A stretch of DNA of 64,000 nt from Catonia carolina (taxonomy: Eukaryota > Arthropoda > Insecta > Hemiptera > Achilidae): NCBI GenBank assembly GCA_035578175.1, contig JAQMRL010000003.1, forward strand, positions 57,582,672-57,646,671, read 5' to 3'. The notes under the pieces were generated by a model, which saw only the letters and a list, made by a program, of their open reading frames with translations, was not told where the DNA came from and did not search any database. This document shows positions 49,982 through 59,262 of this stretch, in pieces. A program made the position numbers and the translations under genes. The stretch's first letter is position 1. Each line of letters begins with the position of its first letter.

Positions 49982-50372
49982 AATAGATAATTAGAAGATG
50001 GAAACCCAGGGGGGCACCAAGTGATTACCATGCACGGGTGACATTTTGCTCTTGAGCCGCCCCTGGAAATAATAAAATCTAGAGATTGGATAAAAACGTA
50101 CTACAGTATTAACCAAATCCGTACTTTTTGGTCCGCAATTTTGTAACTGAATCGTAAAAATAATTTGTTTATTTATACATTTATACAAAACTCGTTAGTT
50201 GTCGAATTTTAACTCACAAAAAATTAAAAATAAATTAAATTTTAACTTACATTCTTTTAATTTAAAATTTTAGCTGATTTTAATGGCATACTTAACCAAT
50301 TTGGGTTTTTAAAAGCTTTTTTATTATTTAGATTTAAACTTAAATAACGAAATTATAGTGTTAGATAATGAT

Positions 50373-50670
50373 CTATCCAAGTTCTCTCTTTTCCTCCGGT
50401 TTACAAACTAGTGTTTGCATAAGTATCCTATTCTCTCTCATTTTGCTCACATGCTCGAACCACTGCATACTATTCTGAGACACTTTGTCGTTCATAGAGA
50501 TGTTGAGGTCTTTTCTTATCTCTATATTCCGTTGACAATCTTCTCTACTACACCCGAAAAGAGTATGTCGAAGAGAGACCGAGGACACCCGAGAAAGAGA
50601 TGTGCAGATTTGAGAGGTTCGGAACAGGCAGACATGCCTAATCATTGGAAGACAGAAGAAGAAGAAAAAG
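50373..50670. pseudogene. LINE C-terminus with internal 5' inversion
   Basis: On the minus strand (about 50550-50373) the reading is EIRKDLNISMNDKVSQNSMQ, WFEHVSKMRENRI and KPEEKREL, a segment preceding the LINE C-terminus. On the plus strand (about 50568-50670) it is KRDRGHPRKRCADLRG, SEQADMPN and a Glu/Lys run, the segment that should follow directly. The two halves therefore lie in opposite orientations, with the breakpoint near 50555. This layout is known from twin priming during LINE integration. Confidence 0.7.
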
Positions 50671-50785
50671 AAGATAATGATCTATTCATAAATGTACGAA
50701 TACAGTGAGATTATAATGAGAACTTATCGTGTTTCAGTTTAACATTATATTTCCCGATCTATTTTATTGTTTTTTTATTATTATT

Positions 50786-50925
50786 ATTCTGAGTTGTTTC
50801 AACATCTAGCGGCTACTTTGGATTACGAAAAGTTGTAATAATTTTCCAGACCTTCACCAAGAATCGGAACCGGGACCTTATGTTTTCCTGCGTAGTACAC
50901 AATAACTGCGCCATAAATTATTATT
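50786..50925 (-). mobile_element. SINE-A copy, diverged
   Basis: The minus strand carries GGCGCAGTTATTGTG, GGTTCCGATTCTTGG and GGTCTGGAAAATTATTACAA, then AGCCGCTAGATGTTGAAACA as a decayed tail. Confidence 0.65.
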
Positions 50926-51039
50926 TTTATTTACAAGACTTATGTTATATCGTAATTTATTTGTTGAAAAACGGAAAGTGTTGAAAAATTCCTAGCTCTT
51001 TATATTTCTTCGTCTATATTTACTTTGATGCGCATAACA

Positions 51040-51205
51040 GTCAGATGTAATAAAATCTTAAAACGAGCAACTAGCTTCTATACTAGGGGTCCCGGATTTG
51101 ATACCCAATCAGGCTTAGCATTTTTTCATTACTCATTTTCATCTATCTCCCTTCATTGTCTGCATTAGCCTTAATGTGCATCACAATCGGGAGTAAAATT
51201 TAGTT
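51040..51205 (+). mobile_element. SINE-C copy, diverged
   Basis: It has GGTCCCGGATTTGATACCCA as the B-box region. The tail TTGTCTGCATTAGCCTTAAT and GGGAGTAAAA aligns with the other copies. Confidence 0.65.
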
Positions 51206-51571
51206 TAAATATTTATTTCTAAATTCTTAAATCGTTGTTGAGAAGTGTTTCATAAAATATATAACAGTAACAGCAGTTAGTATTTAATTTAGTATTAATA
51301 GTAAATAATAATAGGTAACAATTTTTTTGGTAATTAACCTTGTGTTTCTTTTTCTGTAGATGTTTCAAAACAACTCTATAGGCATTCAGGCCAGCCAAGT
51401 CAGTTAGCTGGTAAAAAGAGAATTGTTTAGTATAGGTCTAACAGTGGTTGTTCGTGTTTAATTCCTTACTAAAAAGAAAATTCCAGAAGCTAGCAGGAAT
51501 TAAATCGGATAGTTCTTTGAAAATAAAAACCAGTTCCCGAACAAAATAAAGACTAAAGAAGAAAAACATTT

Positions 51572-51700
51572 CATTAACTAAAACGAAGGTAGTATAGGGA
51601 TTTATATCGACCACCATAAAAAACACATTTCGAATCAACTTACCTACCTATTAAAAAGTGATTCATTAAAAAAATTCCACAATCATAAAAATTGTATAAA
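51572..51700 (+). mobile_element. Jockey-type LINE 3' end fragment
   Basis: The segment ACGAAGGTAGTATAGGGAT followed by CGACCACCATAAAAAACA matches the 3' coding end and UTR of the relic at 17150-17225 (ACGAAGGTGGAATAGGGAT, CGACCACCATAAAAAAAC). Only this short end is recognisable. Confidence 0.6.
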
Positions 51701-52069
51701 TCCCCAATATCATTTTATATTTTATCACTTCATTCCTTATAAAATTTCAAGTCTTAAATATATCCACATTTATGTCATTATTATTAACCATATAAGTAGT
51801 TTCCGTTTAATACGCTCACGGCTAAAACTATTTTCTGCTAAAAACTTGGTTTTCGTGAAGTCTTTTGATTTAATAAGGTAAAACACGTGCATATTTTTCC
51901 GTTTTTTACGCATTCAACCCCGCCTAATACTTGCTCAAAATTTATGAATATTTTAAAAATAAGTTACGGAAATTCGTTATGTAAATTCGATACTCAGTAT
52001 TTATGTACATTATGAGTATTAACGGTATTCGTGTTTTTTTTTTTTTTTAACTAAAGGTAATGTTTCAAA

Positions 52070-53776
52070 CGACAACCGACACAAGATAATTATTTCGTTG
52101 AGTACAAAAAACGAAGATCGTATACCAGAGGATTATTTAAATTAAAAAAAGCAGAATCTTGGAAAAATTTTATTTCTTCAATGAATAGTTCCTGCACAAT
52201 AAGTGAGGCGTGGAATAAGCTAAGTTCAATACGAGGTATTAAACATCACTTCAAAATTCCGAACCTGATTGATAATAGCAAGCATTTGATCACAAATCCG
52301 GAGGAAATTGCCAACACACTTGCTAGTACTTTCTCAGCTAATTCTAGTGACCTCAATTACGACCCAGAATTTATAAAGATTAAATATAATTCAGAAAATA
52401 ACATAGACAAGTTACTAACCAAAAATATGGACATGGAAACAAACGTTGCTCTAAATCATCCTATTCAATACCATGAGCTACAAGCTGTCATCAAAAAATT
52501 GCGTCATTCTAGTGCAGGACCTGATAGAATTTTTAACATCTTCTTAAAGTATTTACCCGAAAATGCCTTAACCTGTCTTTTAACTTTATTCAATAAGATT
52601 TTATCAAATGGTTTTTTCTCGGTTATCTGGAGGAAAGCTATTGTTGTACCTGTTCTAAAGCCTAACAAAGAAAAAAGCTACGCGGGTAGTTACCGGCCTA
52701 TTTCTCTTACATGTACTCTCTGTAAACTCATGGAAAGGATCATAAACAAACGACTTATTTGGTTTCTAGATTACAAGAACTTTCTGTCCACTTGCCAAAG
52801 TGGGTTTAGGAAAAACAGATCTACTATGGATTGTTTGATTTCTCTACAGACAGATGTTTGTAACGCCTTCGAAACGCATGAATCTCTCATCGCTTTGGCC
52901 TTAGACTTAGAAAAAGCTTATGACATTTTATGGAGATATCGAATTATAAAGATTTTGAATGACATCGGAATATGTGGACCACTATTAAACTTCATTATTA
53001 ATTTCTTACAAAATAGAACAATCCGGGTTAAGTGCAATGGAACTTTTTCAAAAAGTTTTACAATAGACAATGGTGTTCCACTAGGCTCTGTTTTGAGTGT
53101 TACTTTATTTCTAGTTGCTATCAATGATTTGTCGACTAGAATTTCCCCTCCAATGAGGTACTACATGTATGCAGACGATATAACTATTACAATTAGAAGA
53201 CGTAATATCGAACCAACTATAAACTGCTTACAGAAGGCCATAGATGAAATACAAACATGGATGTTAAAGAATGGGTTCAAAGTTTCAAAAGAAAAAACCA
53301 AATACATTGTTTTTTCTCGAAAAAACGAGGTTCTGGGTGGTACACATCTTTTCCTTAAAAGCAACGAAATACAAAGAGTAGAAGAAATAAAAATATTAGG
53401 AATGATGTTTGACAAAAAACTTACGTGGTTGCCTCACATCAGAAACCTCAAAGCGGATTGTAGTCAAAGAATCAACTTAATAAAGTTAATTTCATCGTGT
53501 AAATGGGGAGCTAAGAAACAAATAATTTTGAACACTTACAGGGCGTTAGTTAGGAGCAAGTTGGACTATGGTTCTATCGCATACGACTCTGCCAGCATTT
53601 CCGTTAAAAAATGTTTAAACACCGTTCAGACAACTTGCTTACGCTTAGCATTAGGAGCATTCAAAACTAGTCCAGTATCCAGTGTCATGACTGAATGCAA
53701 CGAATTACCACTATCTATTCCGCAGGAAGTACCAATGTTTAAAGTTTATGGCAAAGGCATTGGTAACTACAACTAG
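52070..53776 (+). CDS. LINE reverse transcriptase (5'-truncated, frameshifted at its end)
   Basis: The first in-frame ATG is at 52181 (531 codons), but homologous-looking sequence continues in frame upstream to 52070, so this ATG is not a native start. RT motifs, numbered from that ATG: YRPISL at about 171; GFRKNRST near 210; LDLEKAYD (motif A Asp) near 241; GVPLGS near 298; YADD (motif C, catalytic Asp pair) near 330; LGMMFDKKLTW near 405. All catalytic aspartates are present. The motif before GVPLGS reads N where related elements usually have Q. The frame goes wrong about 20 codons before its stop: one surplus C at 53720-53721 accounts for the shift into the RNase H frame. The enzyme would reverse-transcribe its own RNA at a nicked target, but this copy lacks the nicking endonuclease. 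Confidence 0.92.
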   Translation, partial: RQPTQDNYFVEYKKRRSYTRGLFKLKKAESWKNFISSMNSSCTISEAWNKLSSIRGIKHHFKIPNLIDNSKHLITNPEEIANTLASTFSANSSDLNYDPEFIKIKYNSENNIDKLLTKNMDMETNVALNHPIQYHELQAVIKKLRHSSAGPDRIFNIFLKYLPENALTCLLTLFNKILSNGFFSVIWRKAIVVPVLKPNKEKSYAGSYRPISLTCTLCKLMERIINKRLIWFLDYKNFLSTCQSGFRKNRSTMDCLISLQTDVCNAFETHESLIALALDLEKAYDILWRYRIIKILNDIGICGPLLNFIINFLQNRTIRVKCNGTFSKSFTIDNGVPLGSVLSVTLFLVAINDLSTRISPPMRYYMYADDITITIRRRNIEPTINCLQKAIDEIQTWMLKNGFKVSKEKTKYIVFSRKNEVLGGTHLFLKSNEIQRVEEIKILGMMFDKKLTWLPHIRNLKADCSQRINLIKLISSCKWGAKKQIILNTYRALVRSKLDYGSIAYDSASISVKKCLNTVQTTCLRLALGAFKTSPVSSVMTECNELPLSIPQEVPMFKVYGKGIGNYN

Positions 53777-54848
53777 TGAACATCTTAACTCTATGGGAAA
53801 TATTACCACCACTTCCAGGAGGCCAACGTACCCAAAAACTTTGAGATTACGGGTGAATTACCTTGAAGAGATTGATTTTTCATTTCCATCTCTCATTAAA
53901 TGCAGTAAATTTGATGACCCGCCGTGGGTGTTAAAGACACTGAATGTAGACCTAACACTGTGTGAGCACGTTAAGCACAACACTAATCCTGTTGTCTACA
54001 ACGCCGCTTTTCATGATCTTACAGATGGACAGTACTTGAATCATATATTAGTATTTACGGACGGATCTCTTTCTTCAGACGGACGAGGCTGTGCAGTAGT
54101 TTTTCCAACGGAAGAGTATGTATTCAAAATTAGCGACTTATCATCAATCTTCTTTTGTGAAGCATTCGCAATATATAAGGCATTAGATGTTATGACAACT
54201 TTTAGAAACAAAAAGTTCTTAATCTGTACAGATTCCAAGAGTGTCCTCTCTAGTCTTTCATCAGTCCCTACAGATCCACTAATCTGCAAAATCACAAATT
54301 TAGTCTTCATTAACGAAAAATATCGAAACAATATTACATTTCTTTGGGTCCCATCTCACGTTGGAATATACGGCAATGAAAAGGCTGATGTCGCTGCTAA
54401 AAGAGCTGCTTCAGAACATCTCCAAGACCATGCTGTTACTCTGGCAGACGTGACTACTTTTTGTTTAAAACGTATGAAAGAAAAATGGGACAATAAATGG
54501 ACTTCAAAATTATCCAAGTTACACGAAATTAGAAAAGACATCTTTGAGAAACCCATAGAATTGGAGAGTCGACGAGATCAGGTGGTTATTTCACGATTAC
54601 GTATAGGCCATACTCAATTTACGCACAGTTACATATTTTCAAGCCCTGCAACCCCACCGATCTGTCATTTCTGCCATGAGCACCAATTGACGGTGAAACA
54701 CGTTTTATGTGATTGTCGTTTCACAGAAGTTCAGAGAAGGAAATTTCAGCTTCAAGATGAGTCTCTGAGTAATCTGTTCTGCCATGAAAGCAAGATTGAA
54801 AGTGTGGTGCAAGTGATGAAGAACCTAAATTTGTATAACTGTACATAA
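53748..54848 (+). CDS. LINE RNase H domain and C-terminal Cys/His region
   Basis: A 366-codon frame overlaps the end of the RT frame by 29 bases in another phase. It is the continuation of the same ancestral polyprotein, and the ATG at 53748 is incidental. RNase HI signatures are complete: FTDGS (Asp, near residue 104), CEAFAIYKAL (Glu, near 138), CTDSKS (Asp, near 161) and WVPSHVGIYGNEKAD (His and last Asp, near 203-214). A CHFCHEHQ...VKHVLCDC cluster follows near residue 306, like the C-terminal zinc-knuckle of I/jockey-type elements. The domain would remove element RNA from RNA-DNA hybrids. The frame ends at TAA just before the 3' UTR. Confidence 0.92.
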   Translation: MAKALVTTTSEHLNSMGNITTTSRRPTYPKTLRLRVNYLEEIDFSFPSLIKCSKFDDPPWVLKTLNVDLTLCEHVKHNTNPVVYNAAFHDLTDGQYLNHILVFTDGSLSSDGRGCAVVFPTEEYVFKISDLSSIFFCEAFAIYKALDVMTTFRNKKFLICTDSKSVLSSLSSVPTDPLICKITNLVFINEKYRNNITFLWVPSHVGIYGNEKADVAAKRAASEHLQDHAVTLADVTTFCLKRMKEKWDNKWTSKLSKLHEIRKDIFEKPIELESRRDQVVISRLRIGHTQFTHSYIFSSPATPPICHFCHEHQLTVKHVLCDCRFTEVQRRKFQLQDESLSNLFCHESKIESVVQVMKNLNLYNCT

Positions 54849-54903
54849 CTTTTATGATGTCTAAGTAAAAATATGTAAATAGTTTTGAGTACATGTAAAT
54901 GAG

Positions 54904-54904
54904 T

Positions 54905-54980
<76 letters not shown>
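54904..54980 (+). repeat. (TG)n microsatellite in the LINE 3' UTR
   Basis: An uninterrupted TG tract of roughly 38 units lies between the RNase H stop and the 3' stem-loop. The apparent Thr-His repeat frame on the opposite strand is an artefact of this tract. Confidence 0.97.
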
Positions 54981-54984
<4 letters not shown>

Positions 54985-55148
54985 TAATTTTCTGTCACCG
55001 ATTGAATTTTGCCGATCAGTCACTGTTATTATTTAATGTTTTTAATTTTTGTAAGTAATTAATTCATTGTTGTTATTTTTGTTGATTGTTTTTTGTAATT
55101 ATGTATCAGCAGTTTATTGGATACTGTTATAATTTGATTGTAATAACT

Positions 55149-55179
55149 GGTCGCTAATGACTGCATTGTTGATGCGACC
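55149..55179 (+). other. LINE 3'-terminal stem-loop
   Basis: GGTCGC (55149-55154) pairs with GCGACC (55174-55179) across a 19-nt loop, about 20 nt from the 3' end. The same element, with changed but still paired stem bases, ends SINE-A copies (42872-42902, AGTCGC/GCGACT) and the fragment at 60456-60494 (AACGTCG/CGACGTT). In stringent-type LINEs such structures are what the RT recognises; that role is inferred here. Confidence 0.75.
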
Positions 55180-55216
55180 TTAAATAAATAACTTAAAAAA
55201 AAAGGTAATGTTCAAA

Positions 55217-56628
55217 AAAAGGTGTGCATCTTTACGTTTATTTATTTACTAACTATAACCTATATATTTATTTATATATATAAAATATATGTAAAGGATG
55301 TTATTAATATTTTCTCACATAACGCAGAATGTTAAAACATTAACATTTTCTGCCTTCAATAATGATTTCTTTAAGAAGCTCTCCTAAGATTGCCTTAGCC
55401 GTTTTTCCGCCTAAGACGCTAATTTGTGTCGGACCCATGCAAATCGTATTAACCGGATTATATTGTATCATCTCTGTCAATCGTTGTGCATAAAAAATGT
55501 AGTTTTAAATTTTAAAAAATGTTAAGACAAAAACCCGAGAATCTTGGCCAGTGAGATTATTCAAAGTAGTTTCATTAATTGTTTTCCAATTCCGAAGAGA
55601 ATTCCTCAAGTTGGCATGTTTGAGAGAATGGATTTAGTATGCTTACTTACTGTTTTGGTAAAAAGTAGAAATAGAGTCTTTCTCCTTATGCGGTAAACTG
55701 TATCTACATATCTGCAATGGAACAGTAATCTACTTATATAACTATTTACTACAGTTTTTTATGGAACTAAACGAAACAGTTTCCATTAAAAAGGATAAGT
55801 TTACAAAATTAAGTCTAATATTTTATGGAGTATATTAATTCAGGGATAAGGATGGTGTATTGTAAATGAAAGTTTAAATTAAGCGATGTTTCATTTTGCA
55901 ATCTAAACCAAAGAGTCATTTACATGTCGATAAGCTGCAACCTACTTTACTTGTTACAGAACTAAATATAATTTTGTATACTTTCCTGCATAACTGATCT
56001 TTGTTTAAAGTTTATTTTAACCATAGCTACCTTAAAAATATCTGTTTACCTATATTTTAAACTCGCGAGATTGGAATTTTTGTTATCAACTGAACATTTT
56101 TCGGTATCTTGCTTTTTCTTGTGGTTTTATTACCACAAGCAAAATGTGATAACTTAAAGCCATTTTTCCAATTAATATGTGTAGATGGGCTACATGTTTA
56201 CTTATATTCAGAATATATCAGTTTTATCTTATGAATTTTAAAACAGATTTAAAATAACCTTAAAAAATCATCGCTTCAAGTTTGTTAAACCTGCGTTGCA
56301 AAAAATAACTATTTATGCCATGTCTACAACTTTCAGTAAGCTCATTTAAGCTTTTGCGTTATAAAAAATATAGGATCTAGGTAATGGGAATAATTGTTGA
56401 AGTTAACAATAGATTACAAATTTATATATATCTACCATAAATAATGTTTATAACATATAAAAAAACAAGCAATTGCTTTCGTTCTGAGTGTGGGTTTATT
56501 TCTAGTCTCAGTAAAGTGCATTAAAAAAACTGGTTAATTGTTTTTCCTATGTTTTGTTTTTTATAGCCTATGTATTAATTTATAAAATACAGAATATATC
56601 CACCGTTTAAAATTGTTCTTTATTTTGA
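55217..56628. other. AT-rich span, nothing recognised
   Basis: Between the LINE target duplication and the foldback MITE I see no coding or repeat-family signal. Confidence 0.55.
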
Positions 56629-56994
56629 ATTTTATTTATTGTAAACAAAAACATTAAAAACCCACCAGAACGGTCAAAGAACTAGAAAGAACACATACCA
56701 AATGAAAATGGCTTTTGTGGTGTTCACCATATCGTCAGCTCTTTACAGCATTCAAATTTCACAAAAGAGATCTCCGCTTATTTCATGACAACACAGGATT
56801 TTATCACAGTATTATCACGACATACAGTTGCTGTTAAAATCTCTAGTAAAATATTTGTGTAATTTTATTTGAATGTTGTAACGAACTGAAAATATGGCGA
56901 ACACCACGAAAGCCATTCTCATTTGGTATGTGTTTTTACTAATTCTTTAACTTGTTTTTTGGGTTTTCAATATTTTATTTACAATAAATAAAAT
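56629..56994. mobile_element. Foldback MITE, about 366 bp
   Basis: Arms 56629-56761 and 56862-56994 are inverted copies. Shared landmarks are ATTTTATTTATTGTAAA at the ends and ACACATACCAAATGA, ATGGCTTT and GTGGTGTTC inside. It sits 12 bp from the DUF4817-type transposon at 57007. Confidence 0.85.
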
Positions 56995-57006
56995 TTTAAA
57001 AATGTA

Positions 57007-57965
57007 ACAGGCGTTTCAAAAATGACGGAACCGTATTATTAAGAAGGCAGAAGTAATGCATAGGCAAATTCCATGTCTTCTCACATGCCATTTGGCAACA
57101 CTATATTTAGGGTTAACAGATTGTAACAAATTAACTGACGTTCTTGTGCAACAGTGCTATTCCAGTATTCATTCGTCTCTATTGTATTAACGATGTAGTT
57201 TTTGCAAAAATGAAAGTTGTTTATTCCTCAGACTTGTTTCGCTTATAAATCTTACGAACGAGTTTCAGTTAAAATTTCCCAATTCTACTGTTCCGAATAA
57301 GCCGACGATCTTCCGTTTGTTAAATAAATTTCGTTGGACTGGGAGTGTACAAGATCGGCAAAGCACAGGTCAACCGCCAGTGATAACCGTGTAAGTTTTA
57401 ACTTCGGAGAATGTTAAAGGACGTTTGACTCGCTCTTCTAGAAAATCACTCTGGAGGTTATATTCACAGGCTGGGAAGATTATATTTACACGAACGAGAA
57501 TGTTGGTTTCAGCAGGATAACGTAACTTTCCTTACTGACAATGGCATGCTAGACATGTTATGGGATTTTTCAGCCATCGTTTGATATCTAAAGGGTTGTG
57601 CCCTCCAAGGTCCCCAGATATTACACTAGCAAACTTTTTCTTGCGGTAAATACAAAAAGTGATGTTTTCAAAAACAATCCTCATATACTTAACGAATTTA
57701 AAGCGAACACTGAACGCGAGATGTCTAACACTGATTAGTAAACATTACGTTAAGTGGGTATAAATATTACAAAACGTATTCGTTCCTGCATTTGGGTCAG
57801 GAAGAATCATTTTTAACATCTCTATAAAGTTATTAATGGTAAGTTTAATTGTAATTTGAATATTGTTGCTTAAAATTATAATAAATAAATATTTCATTAA
57901 TTTAATAATTTTGTACTACATTCGTGTCATCTAAAAACGATTTGCGTCCTTTTTGAAACACCTGT
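57007..57965 (+). mobile_element. DUF4817-type Tc1/mariner-related transposon, internally deleted
   Basis: Terminal inverted repeats ACAGGCGTTTCAAAAATGAC (57007) and ACAGGTGTTTCAAAAAGGAC (reverse complement, ending 57965) match at 19 of 21 positions. Between them lies a decayed transposase reading plus. A TA precedes the left end, while TT follows the right end, so the TA target duplication is not intact. Confidence 0.8.
57210..57720 (+). pseudogene. Decayed DUF4817-type transposase
   Basis: An ATG at 57210 opens MKVVYSSDLFRL. After a stop and shift come FQLKFPNSTVPNKPTIFRLL and NKFRWTGSVQDRQSTGQPP, the helix-turn-helix (DUF4817-like) region of insect Tc1/mariner-type transposases. Around 57490-57660 it resumes with CWFQQDN (catalytic Asp block) and CPPRSPDIT (pre-third-acid block), with stops between. 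The middle third of the usual catalytic domain is deleted. Confidence 0.75.
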
Positions 57966-58097
57966 TTTTTATACACATACTTTTTATTAAGTTTATCATG
58001 CATTGACTGCCGTGATCAAAGCCCTTAATGGTCATTATCTCTTACGTTGTTGTATTTATTACTTAAGATAAGAAATGGCCGATTATAAAATTGTAAA

Positions 58098-58260
58098 ACC
58101 CATGCTGCAGTGGTCAGCGCAACTGGCTTCAACGCCAGAAGTCCGGGGTTTAATTCCCGGTCAGGTATGACAGTGTTTCATTGTTTCATTTTTTCATCGT
58201 CTGTGATTATCAATGTCTGTGACATTATCAATAATGTTTAAAACCGCCGGACCTAAAAAA
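58098..58260 (+). mobile_element. SINE-C-like copy
   Basis: The head TGCTGCAGTGGTCAGCGCAA and GGGGTTTAATTCCCGGTCAG is tRNA-like. The tail is diverged (ATCGTCTGTGATTATC) and only tentatively assigned. Confidence 0.6.
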
Positions 58261-58325
58261 ATATACAATCACAAATATATTTAAAAAATATTCTGTAAGT
58301 AAATATTTGATTTCCTCCAGATTTA

Positions 58326-58346
58326 TTATTATTATTATTATTATTT
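58326..58346 (+). repeat. (ATT)n microsatellite
   Basis: Seven ATT units in AT-rich sequence about 65 bases after a SINE-C-like copy. Confidence 0.9.
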
Positions 58347-59186
58347 GAAAATAAATTGTATTGTGTAAGTTTCGCTATTAAAAAAGAAGTACTTTCTCAA
58401 TCGCTAGGTTACCTATATTAGGCCCTAATGGTTTTTTTGTCAAAAAACGATAAACTTTGGTGGGTGTGTAAGTTATACTTTTAAAAGTTAACCCAAATTA
58501 AAAAATAATTAGATCGAAGAGAGTATTAAACAGTATAGATTTTTTTCTAAAATTAGGAAATTCTGATACCCAGTCATGATACTAATTGCATCTACAGTAC
58601 TAGTTCTTAAAACCTTCCTACCTTGCGCAAGTCGATTCATATCTCTGGACTTATGTTTTTGTTTGAAATATTCTTACCTTTTGTTTCCCTCTGGAGGATG
58701 ATATTAAAATAAATTTACGAAGTTGGTTTTCTTATATTAATAGAACATAAAATTATATATTGTATTTTATAGAACATATTTTTATCTGTTTATACGAAAG
58801 GGAAAACTAGTGAGTATGAATAAAGAAAATTTACTTGTGACCTCTGAAAAGGGAATATTTGTAAGAGAAGGGAAAATCTGTGTTTTCTGTTGGCAACCAT
58901 GAATTTGCTAGTGCATCCTCCACCCAGAAGCAGCAGTAGTAAGCTCGGTACGGTGGTCTGTTGATAGTCGCGCCGTCTTTGTTAAGAAGTTATTTTTGTC
59001 TATAAATCAACATCTGCCGTTGTTTTTTCTTGCGTTAATCAATTATTGTACGTAAATTTTATCATATTATTGATTATTATTGTAAGTTCTGTTGCTTAAA
59101 TTGTGTACGTTCAAGTGTTTTGTTAATCTTAAGTCATGAATATAATTTTTAAGAGCTTATAGACAAGGAATCATAACCTATCAGTG

Positions 59187-59262
59187 TATATAAACCTGTT
59201 TTCATCTTAAGTTCTTTTTGAAGGGATTTCATTAACCGTCTTACTTCATTTATGAACCAGGT
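59187..59262 (+). promoter_or_regulatory. Candidate TATA promoter and short first exon
   Basis: GTATATAAA begins at 59187. An ATG at 59252 starts ATGAACCAG, followed at once by the donor-like GTAAAT at 59261. The spacing would place a transcription start near 59217 and a 5' UTR of about 35 nt. CpG-rich sequence lies upstream (58930-58990). No matching coding exon is recognised downstream in the window, so this is tentative. Confidence 0.25.

Larger units (their letters stand above)
49192..50065. mobile_element. hAT-type non-autonomous element carrying a nested SINE1
   Basis: CAGGGGCGG at 49192 and CCGCCCCTG ending 50065 are terminal inverted repeats typical of many hAT elements. Subterminal GGGGGGCGCC and GGGGGGCACC match in inverted order. 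Flanks GAAATAT and GAAATAA resemble a decayed 8-bp target duplication. An (AAT)n tract (49555-49591) and SINE1 copy 10 lie inside, leaving about 480 bp of the element itself. Confidence 0.7.
52070..55200 (+). mobile_element. 5'-truncated non-LTR retrotransposon (LINE, RT + RNase H) with target-site duplication
   Basis: The element spans 3.13 kb between copies of a 16-17 bp target duplication (52053-52069 and 55201-55216, starting AAAGGTAATGTT), which differ by one T. It begins abruptly inside the linker that follows the endonuclease domain, so ORF1 and the endonuclease are missing, a classic 5' truncation. The reading frame is open from the first base after the duplication. The 3' UTR carries a (TG)n tract, a terminal stem-loop (55149-55179) and a short TAAATAAATAA plus A-run tail. 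The near-perfect duplication and open frames indicate a fairly recent insertion. RT plus RNase H plus a C-terminal Cys/His knuckle fits the I/jockey-related group; the exact clade is not determined. Confidence 0.93.

Noticed and set aside
54721..55023. Minus-strand frame with a Thr-His repeat
   Set aside because: Produced by the (TG)n microsatellite in the LINE 3' UTR.
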